A stretch of 64,000 nucleotides of DNA from Roseomonas acroporae (GTDB taxonomy: Bacteria > Pseudomonadota > Alphaproteobacteria > Acetobacterales > Acetobacteraceae): the NCBI RefSeq assembly GCF_023223525.1, contig NZ_JALPRX010000038.1:118433-182432 (forward strand), written 5' to 3'. Of the stretch, positions 7,704-15,800 are shown piece by piece. How positions within the stretch are numbered: position 1 is the first letter of the stretch; every line of letters starts with the position of its first letter. Below the pieces are notes generated by a model that saw only the letters and a list, made by a program, of their open reading frames with translations, did not search any database and was not told the origin of the DNA. A program made the position numbers and the translations under genes.

Positions 7704-10700
7704 TCAGAGGCTCATGAGGCTGGCATTGCCGCCCGCCGCGGCGGTGTTGGTGCTGACGGCGCGTTCCGCCATCAGCATGTCGAGGCGCCAGTTCCCGTCC
7801 GCCTCGGGCGCCAGCACCGGTCGCACCGCGCCCGGCGCCTCGGCCACCTCGCGCAGCAGCGCGCGCAGCGCCGCGTCGTCGCCCTCGAACAGCACCGCGT
7901 CGCAGGCGGCAACGTCCGCGGCCGGGGCGATGCGGGCGGCCAGGGCGGGCGGGAGGCCGCGCAGCACGGCGGCGACGGCCTCCGGCGCGCGCACCAGCGC
8001 CGCGTTGCCGGTGGCCAGACAGGCGGCGAGCTGGCACAGCAGCCCCGCCGCCGTCTCCGCCCGGCACAGCACCGTGCCGCGCGGGTGCAGCGAATACAGG
8101 TTCCGCCCGCCCACCGGCCCGGGCAGCGCGATCTCCAGCCCGACGCGCGACGCCGCGGCCTGCGCCGCGCAGCGTGCCGCCAGCGCCGTCTCGCCGCGCC
8201 CGCGCAGCCAGGCGTCCAGCGCCGCCACCGCCGGGCGGGGCGGCACCGGCGGCAGGTCGGGCGCCGACGGGGCGACGGCGAGCAGGCGGCGCAGGTAGAG
8301 CGGCCCGCCCGCCTTGGGGCCGGTGCCGGATAGCCCGTGCCCGCCGAAGGGCTGCACCCCGACCACCGCGCCGATCAGGTTGCGGTTGACGTAGAGGTTG
8401 CCGGCGGTGCTCAGCGCCGACAGCCGCCCGATGGTCTCGTCGAGGCGCGAGTGCACGCCGAAGGTCAGGCCGTAGCCGGTCGCCGCGACGTCGCGCATCA
8501 GCGCCGCCAACCCGTCGCGGCGGAAGCGCAGCACGTGCAGCACCGGGCCGAACACCTCGCCTTCGAGGTCCGCGATCCGGCCGATCTCGATCAGCGTCGG
8601 CGCGACGAAATGGCCGTGGCGGCAGGGTCCGGGCAGCGGCATGGCATGCACCGCGTGGCCGCGCGCGGCCATGGCGTCGACATGGCCCTGGATGCCGGCG
8701 CGCGCCTCCCCGGTGATGACCGGGCCGATATCGGTGGCGAGCCGGTCCGGGTTGCCAATCGCGAGCTCCGCCATCGCGCCCCTGAGCATCGTCAGCACGC
8801 GGTCCGCCACGTCCTCCTGCAGGCAGAGCACGCGCAGCGCGGAGCAGCGCTGCCCGGCGCTGTCGAAGGCCGAGGCGAGCACGTCCGCCACCACCTGCTC
8901 CGCGAGCGCCGAGGAATCCACCACCATCGCGTTCTGCCCGCCGGTCTCGGCGATCAGCGGGACGGGGCGGCCGCCGGCGCCCGGGCGCCGCGCCAGCTCG
9001 CGCTGGATGAGCCGCGCCACCTCGGTGGAGCCGGTGAACATCACCCCCTGCACCCGCGCGTCGCCCACCAGCGCCGCACCCACCGCGCCGTCGCCGGGGA
9101 GGAGCTGCAACGCCCCGGCCGGCACGCCCGCCCCGTGCAGCAGCGAGACGGCGAGGTGCGCGATCAGCGGCACCTCCGCGGCGGGCTTGGCCAGCACCGG
9201 GTTGCCCGCGGCGAGCGCCGCCGCGACCTGCCCGGTGAAGATCGCCAGCGGGAAGTTCCAGGGCGAGATGCACGCCACCGGCCCCAGCGGCCTTCCCGGG
9301 GGCGCGTGCGCCGGGGCATCCAGCCCGCGCGCCTGGCCGGCGTAGTAGCGCAGGAAGTCCACCGCCTCGCGCACCTCGCCCACCGCGTTGGGCAGCGACT
9401 TGCCGGCCTCGCGCACCAGCGGGCCGAGCAGCGCCGGCATCCGTTCCTCCATCGCGTCGGCCGCGCGTTCCAGCGCCGCGGCGCGTTCGGCGGCCGGCGT
9501 CGCGGCCCAGCCGGCGGCGGCGGCCTCGGCGCGGGCCAGGGCGGCCGCCACGGTCTCCGCCGTCGCCTCCGCCACGTGGCCGACCAGGTCGCGCATGTCG
9601 GCCGGGTTGCGCACCTCGCGCATCGCCCCCCCTGCCATTCCCTCGGCCGGCGGCAGCGGCGTGGCGCGCAACGGCGCCGCCGACGCCAGCACCGGCGCGA
9701 GGGCGGCCAGCCGGTCCTCGTCGTTCAGGTCGAGCCCGGCGGAATTCCGCCGCGACGCGCCGAACAGGTCGCGCGGCAGGGCGATGCCGTCATGCGGCCG
9801 GCCGACGGGCACGAGGGCGCGCGCCGCCGCCACCGGGTCGGCGACCAGCGCCTCCACCGGCACCGCCGGGTCGTTGACCCGGTTCACGAAGGAGGAGTTG
9901 GCGCCGTTCTCCAGCAGCCGCCGGACGAGGTAGGCGAGCAGCGTCTCGTGCGTGCCGACCGGCGCGTAGATCCGGCAGGGGCGGTCCAGCTTCCCGGGGC
10001 CGACCACCTCCTCGTAGAGCGGCTCGCCCATGCCGTGCAGGCACTGGAATTCGTACTGGCCGGGCGTGTGGTGCGCGGGGCCGGCCATCTCGTGGATCGC
10101 GGCCAGGCTGTGCGCGTTGTGCGTGGCGAATTGCGGAAACACCGCGTCGGGCGCGGCCAGCAGCCGGCGGGCGCAGGCGAGGTAGGAGACGTCGGTGTGG
10201 ACCTTGCGGGTGAAGACCGGGAAGCCCGGCATCCCGTCCACCTGCGCCCGCTTGATCTCGCCGTCCCAGTAGGCGCCCTTGACCAGCCGCACCATCATCC
10301 GCCGCCCGGTGCGGCGCGCGAGGTCGATCACGAAGTCCACCACGAAGGGCGCGCGCTTCTGGTAGGCCTGGATGACGAAGCCGACGCCGTTCCAGCTAGC
10401 GAGGCGCGCGTCGTGGCACAACGCCTCCAGCAGGTCGAGCGACAGCTCCAGCCGGTCCGCCTCCTCGGCGTCGATGTTCAGCCCGATGTCGTAGCGGCGC
10501 GCCAGCGCGGCGAGATCGGCGAGGCGCGGCAGCAGCTCGGCCATCACCCGCCCGCGCTGCGCGCGGGCGTAGCGCGGGTGCAGCGCCGAGAGCTTGATCG
10601 AGATTCCCGGCCCCTCGACGATCCCCCGCCCCGCCGAGGCGCGGCCGATCGCGTGGATCGCCGCCTCGTAGTCGCGCCGGTAGCGCTCCGCATCGGCCGC

Positions 10701-11414
10701 CGTGGTCGCCGCCTCGCCCAGCATGTCGTAGGAGTGGCGGAAGCCCTTCGCCTCCATGGCGCGGCTGCGCGCCAGCGCGTCCCCGATGGTCTGGCCGGTG
10801 ACGAACTGCTCGCCCAGCAGCCGCATGGCGAGGTCGACGCCGCGCCGGATCACCGGTTCGCCGGCGCGCGCGATCAGCCGCGTCAGCGCGGCGCCCAGCC
10901 CCGCCTCGCTGTTCGTCGCGGCGAGCCTGCCCGTCACCACCAGCCCCCAGGTGGCGGCGTTCACGAACGGCGAGGGCGAATGGCCGAGATGCCGGCGCCA
11001 GTCCATGCCCCCCTTGGCACCGCCGCCGATCTTGTCGCGGATCAGCGCGTCGCGCGTCGCCGTGTCGGGGATGCGCAGCAGCGCCTCGGCCAGGCACATC
11101 AGCGCCACGCCCTCCTGGGAGGAGAGCGAGAATTCCTGCACCAGCGCCTCCACCCCGCCGCCGCGCCGCCGGCCGCGCAGCGCGGCCACCAGCCGGCGCG
11201 CCAGCGCGGCGGCCGCGTCCGCCTCGGCCGGCGCCAGGGCGGCGGCGTCGAGCAGCGGCGGCAGGCATTCCGGCTCCGGCCGGCGGCAGGCGGCGGTGAC
11301 GGCGGCGCGCAGCCCCGTGCGGCGCTCCGCCTGATCGCGCACCTCGCGGGCGAAGGCGTCGAAGGGGGGCGGGGCGGCGGTCGCGGCCGGCATGGGCAGG
11401 GCGTCGGGGGACAT
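7704..11414 (-). CDS. putA: Bifunctional proline dehydrogenase / P5C dehydrogenase
   Basis: Predicted 1236-residue PutA, which oxidises proline to glutamate in two channelled steps. The FAD-dependent PRODH barrel is marked by RLVKGAYWDGEIKRAQ and YAPVGTHETLLAYLVRRLLE. The aldehyde dehydrogenase domain follows, with SPWNFPLAIFTGQ, FTGSTEVA and the catalytic Cys857 in SAGQRCSALRVL. A C-terminal aldehyde-dehydrogenase-like cap domain is present. The N-terminus lacks the ribbon-helix-helix DNA-binding domain of E. coli PutA, so this is a type B enzyme that should not repress its own gene. The start is the ATG at 11412-11414; frame extension upstream has no family similarity. The divergent Lrp-type gene is its likely activator. 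Confidence 0.97.
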   Translation of the reverse strand: MSPDALPMPAATAAPPPFDAFAREVRDQAERRTGLRAAVTAACRRPEPECLPPLLDAAALAPAEADAAAALARRLVAALRGRRRGGGVEALVQEFSLSSQEGVALMCLAEALLRIPDTATRDALIRDKIGGGAKGGMDWRRHLGHSPSPFVNAATWGLVVTGRLAATNSEAGLGAALTRLIARAGEPVIRRGVDLAMRLLGEQFVTGQTIGDALARSRAMEAKGFRHSYDMLGEAATTAADAERYRRDYEAAIHAIGRASAGRGIVEGPGISIKLSALHPRYARAQRGRVMAELLPRLADLAALARRYDIGLNIDAEEADRLELSLDLLEALCHDARLASWNGVGFVIQAYQKRAPFVVDFVIDLARRTGRRMMVRLVKGAYWDGEIKRAQVDGMPGFPVFTRKVHTDVSYLACARRLLAAPDAVFPQFATHNAHSLAAIHEMAGPAHHTPGQYEFQCLHGMGEPLYEEVVGPGKLDRPCRIYAPVGTHETLLAYLVRRLLENGANSSFVNRVNDPAVPVEALVADPVAAARALVPVGRPHDGIALPRDLFGASRRNSAGLDLNDEDRLAALAPVLASAAPLRATPLPPAEGMAGGAMREVRNPADMRDLVGHVAEATAETVAAALARAEAAAAGWAATPAAERAAALERAADAMEERMPALLGPLVREAGKSLPNAVGEVREAVDFLRYYAGQARGLDAPAHAPPGRPLGPVACISPWNFPLAIFTGQVAAALAAGNPVLAKPAAEVPLIAHLAVSLLHGAGVPAGALQLLPGDGAVGAALVGDARVQGVMFTGSTEVARLIQRELARRPGAGGRPVPLIAETGGQNAMVVDSSALAEQVVADVLASAFDSAGQRCSALRVLCLQEDVADRVLTMLRGAMAELAIGNPDRLATDIGPVITGEARAGIQGHVDAMAARGHAVHAMPLPGPCRHGHFVAPTLIEIGRIADLEGEVFGPVLHVLRFRRDGLAALMRDVAATGYGLTFGVHSRLDETIGRLSALSTAGNLYVNRNLIGAVVGVQPFGGHGLSGTGPKAGGPLYLRRLLAVAPSAPDLPPVPPRPAVAALDAWLRGRGETALAARCAAQAAASRVGLEIALPGPVGGRNLYSLHPRGTVLCRAETAAGLLCQLAACLATGNAALVRAPEAVAAVLRGLPPALAARIAPAADVAACDAVLFEGDDAALRALLREVAEAPGAVRPVLAPEADGNWRLDMLMAERAVSTNTAAAGGNASLMSL

Positions 11415-11478
11415 CGTCGGCCTCGTTCCGGCAGGAGGACACCCGGGAGCAGGTGGCGACGACTCTGGTGTTGACCGC

Positions 11479-11503
11479 GCCGAATCTCCATCGGCTATTC
11501 GGC
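11479..11503. promoter_or_regulatory. Palindromic candidate PutR operator
   Basis: GCCGAAT and ATTCGGC form perfect 7-bp arms around an 11-bp spacer. A third half-site CCGAAT lies at 11511-11516, about 32 bp (three helical turns) from the first arm. The element sits in the 136-bp putA/putR divergent gap. Lrp-family regulators bind such spaced dyads, so this is probably the PutR site; the assignment is inference. Confidence 0.5.
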
Positions 11504-11550
11504 AGTCTGTCCGAATCATCGACGGTCGGGCGGCGGAGGAGCCGAAACGG

Positions 11551-12012
11551 ATGCAGGATGTGGATCGGACGGACCGCATGATCCTCGGCATCCTCCAGCG
11601 CGAGGGCCGGATCACCAACCTGGCGCTGGCCGAGCGCGTCGGCCTGTCGCCGGCGGCGGCCAGCGAGCGGATGCGGCGGCTGCTGAAGGAAGGCTGGGTG
11701 ACGGGCTTCGGCGCCCGCCTCGACACGCGGCGCCTGGGCTTCGGCCTGCTGGTCTTCGTCGAGGTGCTGCTCGACAAGACCACGCCGGATGTCTTCGACC
11801 GCTTCGCCGCGGCGGTGAACCGGGCGCCCGAGGTGCTGGAGTGCCACATGGTGGCCGGCGGCTTCGACTACCTGCTGAAGACGCGGGTGCGCGACATGGC
11901 CGCGTATCGCCGCTTCCTCTCCGACGTGCTGCTCAGCCTGCCCGGCGTGCGCGAGACCCGCACCTACGCCGTGATGGAGGAGGTGAAGTCCGACGGGCCT
12001 CTGCCCCTGTAG
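11551..12012 (+). CDS. putR: Lrp/AsnC-family regulator, probable PutR
   Basis: Predicted 153-residue feast/famine regulator. The N-terminal AsnC-type helix-turn-helix is clear (NLALAERVGLSPAAASERMR, recognition helix near residue 35), followed by the alpha/beta ligand-binding RAM domain (VLECHMVAGGFDYLLKTRV). GGAGGA 10 bp upstream fixes the ATG at 11551. It is transcribed divergently from putA, the arrangement known for PutR in Rhodobacter and Agrobacterium, where proline converts it into an activator of putA. The symbol rests on that context; without it the gene would be an unassigned Lrp-family regulator. Confidence 0.85.
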   Translation: MQDVDRTDRMILGILQREGRITNLALAERVGLSPAAASERMRRLLKEGWVTGFGARLDTRRLGFGLLVFVEVLLDKTTPDVFDRFAAAVNRAPEVLECHMVAGGFDYLLKTRVRDMAAYRRFLSDVLLSLPGVRETRTYAVMEEVKSDGPLPL

Positions 12013-12094
12013 CGCCGCCCCCGCCCCCGCCCCCGCCTCGGCCCCGGCCCGCGGCGCGATTGCCAACCCCGCGCCGGGCGGGCCAAACAGGGCC

Positions 12095-12994
12095 ATGCCG
12101 CGGCTTCCGCCCCTTCTCGCGCTGCCCTTCCTGGCGTTGCCCTTCCTGGCCGGCGGCACCGCCCGCGCCCAGCCGGCGGCCGGCGAGGACTGGACGCTCT
12201 GCCGCCGCGCCATCGCCGCGCTGGAGCCCGGCTCCGGCATCCCGCCCGGCCTGCTCGGCGCCATCGCGCTGGTGGAGAGCGGCCGCGCCATTCCCGGCGC
12301 CGGCCGGGCCGAGCCCTGGCCCTGGGCCTACAACGCCGCCGGCGACGGCAACGTGCCGCCCGGCAAGGCGCGCGCCGTGGCCGAGGTGGCGGCGCTGCTC
12401 GGGCGCGGCGTCCGCTCGGTGGATGTGGGCTGCATGCAGATCAACCTGCAGAGCCACCCCGCCGCCTTCGCCACGCTGGAGGAGGCGTTCGACCCGCTCG
12501 CCAACGTCCGCTACGCGATCCGCTTCCTGAACACGTTGCGCAGCCGCACCGGCGACTGGGGCCTGGCGATCGCGCGCTACCACTCCGGCGAGGTGGTGCG
12601 CGGCGCCGCCTACTACCGGCGGGTCGCCATGGCGCAGCTCGGCAACGCCTGGGACCGCGGCGGCGCCGTGCCGCTGCCGCCCGCCGTGGCGCCGAGCTGC
12701 GCGGCGGGCTACGTCGCCACCCTGCTGGTCGGCGGCCCGGAGGAGGCGCGGCGCTTCCTGACGCCGGAGGCGCAGCGCCGCCCGCCCAGCATGCTGTTCG
12801 TCTCGCCGCGCCGCCCGCGCTTCGCCTGTCTGCGCGGCGAGCCGCCGAGGCCGGAGGCACCCCGCCCCGGCACGGCCACTCCCGGCGCGTCTCCCGCCGT
12901 GGCGGCACCTGTGGGGGCGGCACCTGTGGGGGCGGCGCCTGTCGGGGTGGCGCCTGTGGGGGCGGCCCGGCCGGAAGCGTCACGGCCGGAATGA
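12095..12994 (+). CDS. Secreted lytic transglycosylase (SLT domain)
   Basis: Predicted 299-residue periplasmic enzyme that cleaves peptidoglycan glycan strands. A signal peptide (hydrophobic residues 5-20, cleavage after ARA or AQP) precedes an SLT domain. The catalytic Glu61 lies in GAIALVESGRAI and the goose-lysozyme-like motif in VGCMQINLQSHP. Weak motifs such as IARYHSGE complete the domain near residue 170. The last 60 residues are a Pro/Ala-rich tail with four APVGA-type pentapeptides, coded by a 15-bp tandem repeat. The gene follows putR by 82 bp with no evident functional link; the ribosome site is weak. Confidence 0.88.
   Translation: MPRLPPLLALPFLALPFLAGGTARAQPAAGEDWTLCRRAIAALEPGSGIPPGLLGAIALVESGRAIPGAGRAEPWPWAYNAAGDGNVPPGKARAVAEVAALLGRGVRSVDVGCMQINLQSHPAAFATLEEAFDPLANVRYAIRFLNTLRSRTGDWGLAIARYHSGEVVRGAAYYRRVAMAQLGNAWDRGGAVPLPPAVAPSCAAGYVATLLVGGPEEARRFLTPEAQRRPPSMLFVSPRRPRFACLRGEPPRPEAPRPGTATPGASPAVAAPVGAAPVGAAPVGVAPVGAARPEASRPE
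12901..12960. repeat. 15-bp in-frame tandem repeat
   Basis: Four 15-bp units of GGCGGCACCTGTGGG type (two identical, two with substitutions), encoding repeated Ala-Pro-Val-Gly-Ala in the tail of the lytic transglycosylase. Confidence 0.85.
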
Positions 12995-13176
12995 CCCGCC
13001 GCCCCGTCGCGGACGCCGCCGCCGCGGCCCGGGCGGTATCCCGCATCCGCCGGCTGGGCTAGCATGGCGGCAGGCCGGCGCCCTGGTCCTGTCCGGGCCG
13101 GCCGGCGGCGCGTTGCGGGATGCGTGCCGGCCCGGCATCCGCCGTTTCCCGCATGGCGACGGAGAGCGGGACCAGC

Positions 13177-13407
13177 ATGGGAGTTCGCAGGCTGCTGCTC
13201 GCGGTCCTGGCATCGGCCACCCTGGCCGGGTGCGCCGACATGGCGGACGAGGCGCAGCGACCGGCCTGGTACCACCCGTTGCCGGAAGGCCAGCGCACCA
13301 CCCCGCGCCACCGCGTGCCGGACGACGGCTATGCCGACCAGCTCGTCCGGGCCGGCGCGGCGGCGGCGCTCCGGCGACCGGTCGTCGCCCTGCTGCCGGC
13401 CCGCTGA
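13177..13407 (+). CDS. Small predicted lipoprotein
   Basis: Short open frame of 76 residues. The N-terminus MGVRRLLLAVLASATLAGC is a textbook lipoprotein signal, with two Arg, a hydrophobic core and lipobox LAGC placing the lipidated Cys at residue 19. The mature part (about 58 residues, containing AWYHPLPEGQ and RVPDDGYADQLVRAG) has no recognised domain. GGAGAG about 10 bp upstream supports the ATG at 13177; an in-frame ATG at 13153 would spoil the signal peptide. Aspartate at +2 after the Cys would suggest inner-membrane retention, but here +2 is Ala, which favours sorting to the outer membrane. Function unknown. Confidence 0.6.
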   Translation: MGVRRLLLAVLASATLAGCADMADEAQRPAWYHPLPEGQRTTPRHRVPDDGYADQLVRAGAAAALRRPVVALLPAR

Positions 13408-13617
13408 GGCCGCACGGGCCTTCCCGAGTCCCTCCAGGCGCCGCCTTCCGGGACCCGGCGGCCATGCCGCCTTCCGGCCTGGCCGAATCGTCCGTGACGG
13501 CGGGGCCGGGAGGATTCCGGACCCGGTGGATGGGTGGTTGCCGGCACATATCTTGCGTGCCCGGCCCGGCATCGGCACGTAGAAGGACCAGGCGCGTTGC
13601 CCGCAGCACCGATCCAG

Positions 13618-15357
13618 ATGGAAACCGACATCCTCGTCATCGGCGCCGGTGGTGCCGGCCTCTACGCCGCGATCGAGGCGGCCCGCCAGGGAGAGGGCCA
13701 GGGAGAGGGGCAAGGAGAGGGCCTGGGAGAGGGGCAAGGGGCGGCGCGCGTGCTGCTGCTCGACCGCTCGCTGATCGGGCGCGGCGGCGCCACGGTGATG
13801 GCGCAGATGACCGTGGCCGCCGCCGTGGCGCCCGACGACGACTGGCGCCGGCACCTCCACGACACGCTGGCCGCCGGGCGCGGCCTGTGCGACCCGCGCC
13901 TCGCCGCGCTGCTCTGCCGCGAGGGGCCGGAATGCATCCTGGAGATGGATCGCTGGCGCGTCGGCTGGGCACGCGAGGGGGACGGCCTGCGGCAGGTGCA
14001 GGCGCCGGGCCATGACCGGCCGCGCTGCGTCTATGTCGACTTCCTCAGCACCGGCCCCGCCGTCTCGCGCACGCTGCGCACCCAGGCGCAGCGGCACAAG
14101 GCGATCCGCCGGCTGGGCGACGTGGTGGTCACCGACCTCGTGCTGCAGGACGGCCCCGAGGGCCGCACCGTCACCGGCGCGGTCGGCTTCGACATGACGA
14201 CGGGCGCGCCGCTCGCCATCGCCGCCGCCGCCACCATCCTCGCCACGGGCGGGCTGACGCGCCTCTACCGCCGCAACAGCGCCTCCTCCAACATGGGCGG
14301 CGACGGCTACGCGCTGGCGCTGCGCGCCGGCGCCGCGCTGCTCGACATGGAATTCGTGCAGTTCTTCCCGATCGGCCACCTCGCGCCGCGGCTCGTCGGC
14401 ATGGACCCGATCATGTGGGACCCGTTCCGCTACAAGCTGGGCGGCCGGCTGCTGAACGGCGCGATGGAGGAGTTCATCGACCGCTACGGCGCCGAGGATG
14501 GCGGCCGCTACCGCGCCACGCGCGACCTCGCCACCTACGCCATCACGCGCGAGGTGGCGGCCGGGCGCGGCTCGCCGCATGGCGGGGCGTGGCTGAGCTT
14601 CACCCACATCCCGGAGGCCGAGCTGCGCGCCGCCTTCGGGCCGGTGATCGACCGGCTGGCCGGCAACGGCATCGACCTGACGCGGGACGCGGTGGAGGTG
14701 GCGCCGATCGCCCACTACCACATGGGCGGGGTGCGCGTGGACACCGACATGGAGACCGGCGTGCCCGGCCTGCTCGCCGCCGGCGAGGTGGTGGGCGGCG
14801 CCAACGGCGCCAACCGGCTTTCCGGCAACGCCATCACCGAGGCGCTGGCCTTCGGCCGCGCCGCCGGCCGCACCGCCGCGCGCCGTGTCGCCGCCGGCGT
14901 GGCGCCGCGCCTCGACCCGGCCGCCGCCGCTGCCGCCCTGGCCCTCGCCGGCGCCGGCGGGCCGGAGCCGGCGGCCGGCGCCGCCCCCAACATGGCGGCG
15001 CTGGTGGCGCGGCTGCAGGCGGCGATGTCCGACCATGTCGGCCCGTTCCGCACCGCCGACGGCCTGGCGCGGGCCGCCGGGGCGCTGGCCGCGATCCGCG
15101 CCGAGGCCGGCGCGCTGCCGCCCGGCCGGCCCCGGCCGCACGACCTCGCAAGGCTCGACTGGTTCGACCTGCGGCAGATGCTGCTCGTCGCCGAGACCGT
15201 GGTCCTCGCCGCCGCCGCCCGCACCGAGAGCCGCGGCGCGCACCAGCGCGAGGACTTCCCCGACACCGACCCGGGCTGGACGCTCAACCAGATCGTCCGC
15301 CTCGACGGCGGCGCGCTGCGCCTCGACCGCGCCCCGGTCCTCGCGGAGGCCGCGTGA
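13618..15357 (+). CDS. Fumarate-reductase-like FAD flavoprotein
   Basis: Predicted 579-residue member of the succinate dehydrogenase / fumarate reductase / aspartate oxidase flavoprotein family. The Rossmann motif DILVIGAGGAGLYAAIEAAR starts at residue 4. GANGANRLSGNAI and the active-site segment HYHMGG are present. Two hallmarks differ. The His that binds FAD covalently in SdhA is absent (GRGGATVMAQ, as in NadB). The HPT motif is FPI (FVQFFPIGH). A 12-bp tandem repeat at 13687-13734 inserts Gln-Gly-Glu-Gly units between the first helix and second strand. An in-frame TTG at 13597 has a better ribosome site (AAGGA, 9 bp) and may be the real start. The stop overlaps the next gene by 1 bp. Confidence 0.85.
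   Translation: METDILVIGAGGAGLYAAIEAARQGEGQGEGQGEGLGEGQGAARVLLLDRSLIGRGGATVMAQMTVAAAVAPDDDWRRHLHDTLAAGRGLCDPRLAALLCREGPECILEMDRWRVGWAREGDGLRQVQAPGHDRPRCVYVDFLSTGPAVSRTLRTQAQRHKAIRRLGDVVVTDLVLQDGPEGRTVTGAVGFDMTTGAPLAIAAAATILATGGLTRLYRRNSASSNMGGDGYALALRAGAALLDMEFVQFFPIGHLAPRLVGMDPIMWDPFRYKLGGRLLNGAMEEFIDRYGAEDGGRYRATRDLATYAITREVAAGRGSPHGGAWLSFTHIPEAELRAAFGPVIDRLAGNGIDLTRDAVEVAPIAHYHMGGVRVDTDMETGVPGLLAAGEVVGGANGANRLSGNAITEALAFGRAAGRTAARRVAAGVAPRLDPAAAAAALALAGAGGPEPAAGAAPNMAALVARLQAAMSDHVGPFRTADGLARAAGALAAIRAEAGALPPGRPRPHDLARLDWFDLRQMLLVAETVVLAAAARTESRGAHQREDFPDTDPGWTLNQIVRLDGGALRLDRAPVLAEAA
13687..13734. repeat. 12-bp in-frame tandem repeat in the FAD domain
   Basis: Four units of CAGGGAGAGGGC type (third position and first codon vary), each coding Gln/Leu-Gly-Glu-Gly. 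They lie in the dinucleotide-binding fold of the flavoprotein gene, in a loop position that may tolerate length change. Confidence 0.9.
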
Positions 15358-15686
15358 TGGAGACCGCCCGCCTGCTGATCCGGCGCGGCACCGCCGCCGA
15401 GCCGCCCCGCCATGAGGCCTTCGAGGTGCCCTTCGAGCCCGGCCAGTCCGTGCTCGACGCGCTGCGCCGCATCCGCGCCGAGCAGGACCCGACTCTCGCC
15501 GTGCGCTACGCCTGCCTCAACGCGAACGCCTGCAAGGAGTGCATGATGCTGCTGGACGGGGCCGTGGTGTACGCCTGCACCGCGCGCCTCGAGCCGCGCG
15601 AGATGCGGCTCGACCCGCTGCCGAACAAGCGGCTGCTGCGCGACCTCGCCACCGTGATCGCCCCGCCCGACGAGCGGCTGGAATAG
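15357..15686 (+). CDS. Small 2Fe-2S electron-transfer subunit
   Basis: Predicted 109-residue protein resembling only the N-terminal ferredoxin domain of SdhB/FrdB. FEPGQSVLDALRRI matches the family, and Cys53, Cys59, Cys62 and Cys74 form C-x5-C-x2-C-x11-C, close to the 2Fe-2S signature of SdhB. The C-terminal 3Fe/4Fe half is missing: full-length subunits have about 230-260 residues. The start overlaps the flavoprotein stop (TGATG), so the two are certainly cotranslated and probably form a complex. No membrane anchor genes are adjacent, so this looks like a soluble flavoprotein/ferredoxin pair. Substrate unknown. Confidence 0.82.
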   Translation: METARLLIRRGTAAEPPRHEAFEVPFEPGQSVLDALRRIRAEQDPTLAVRYACLNANACKECMMLLDGAVVYACTARLEPREMRLDPLPNKRLLRDLATVIAPPDERLE

Positions 15687-15687
15687 G

Positions 15688-15787
15688 GCGGATCGCCGTC
15701 GGGCGGACACGCCCGGCGGCGTGGATCCGCGCCGGGAACAGCGGGCTACGGCGAACCGCAGTCCCGACCGGACCGCGGTTCGCCGTA
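15688..15787. repeat. 100-bp palindromic dispersed element, copy A
   Basis: Copy A of an element also present at 52742-52840 and 55787-55886. It begins GCGGATCGCC, contains a first imperfect palindrome, then GATCCGCGCCGGGAACA, and ends in a long hairpin whose arms are GGCGAACCGCAGTCC and its near-complement. It lies between the ends of two convergent genes, where it could act as a bidirectional transcription barrier. Confidence 0.85.
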
Positions 15788-15800
15788 GGGCGGCAGGCCG

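Noticed and set aside
8337..11474. Plus-strand open frame of 1045 codons opposite putA
   Set aside because: His/Arg/Gly-rich translation with no motif; putA on the other strand is unmistakable.
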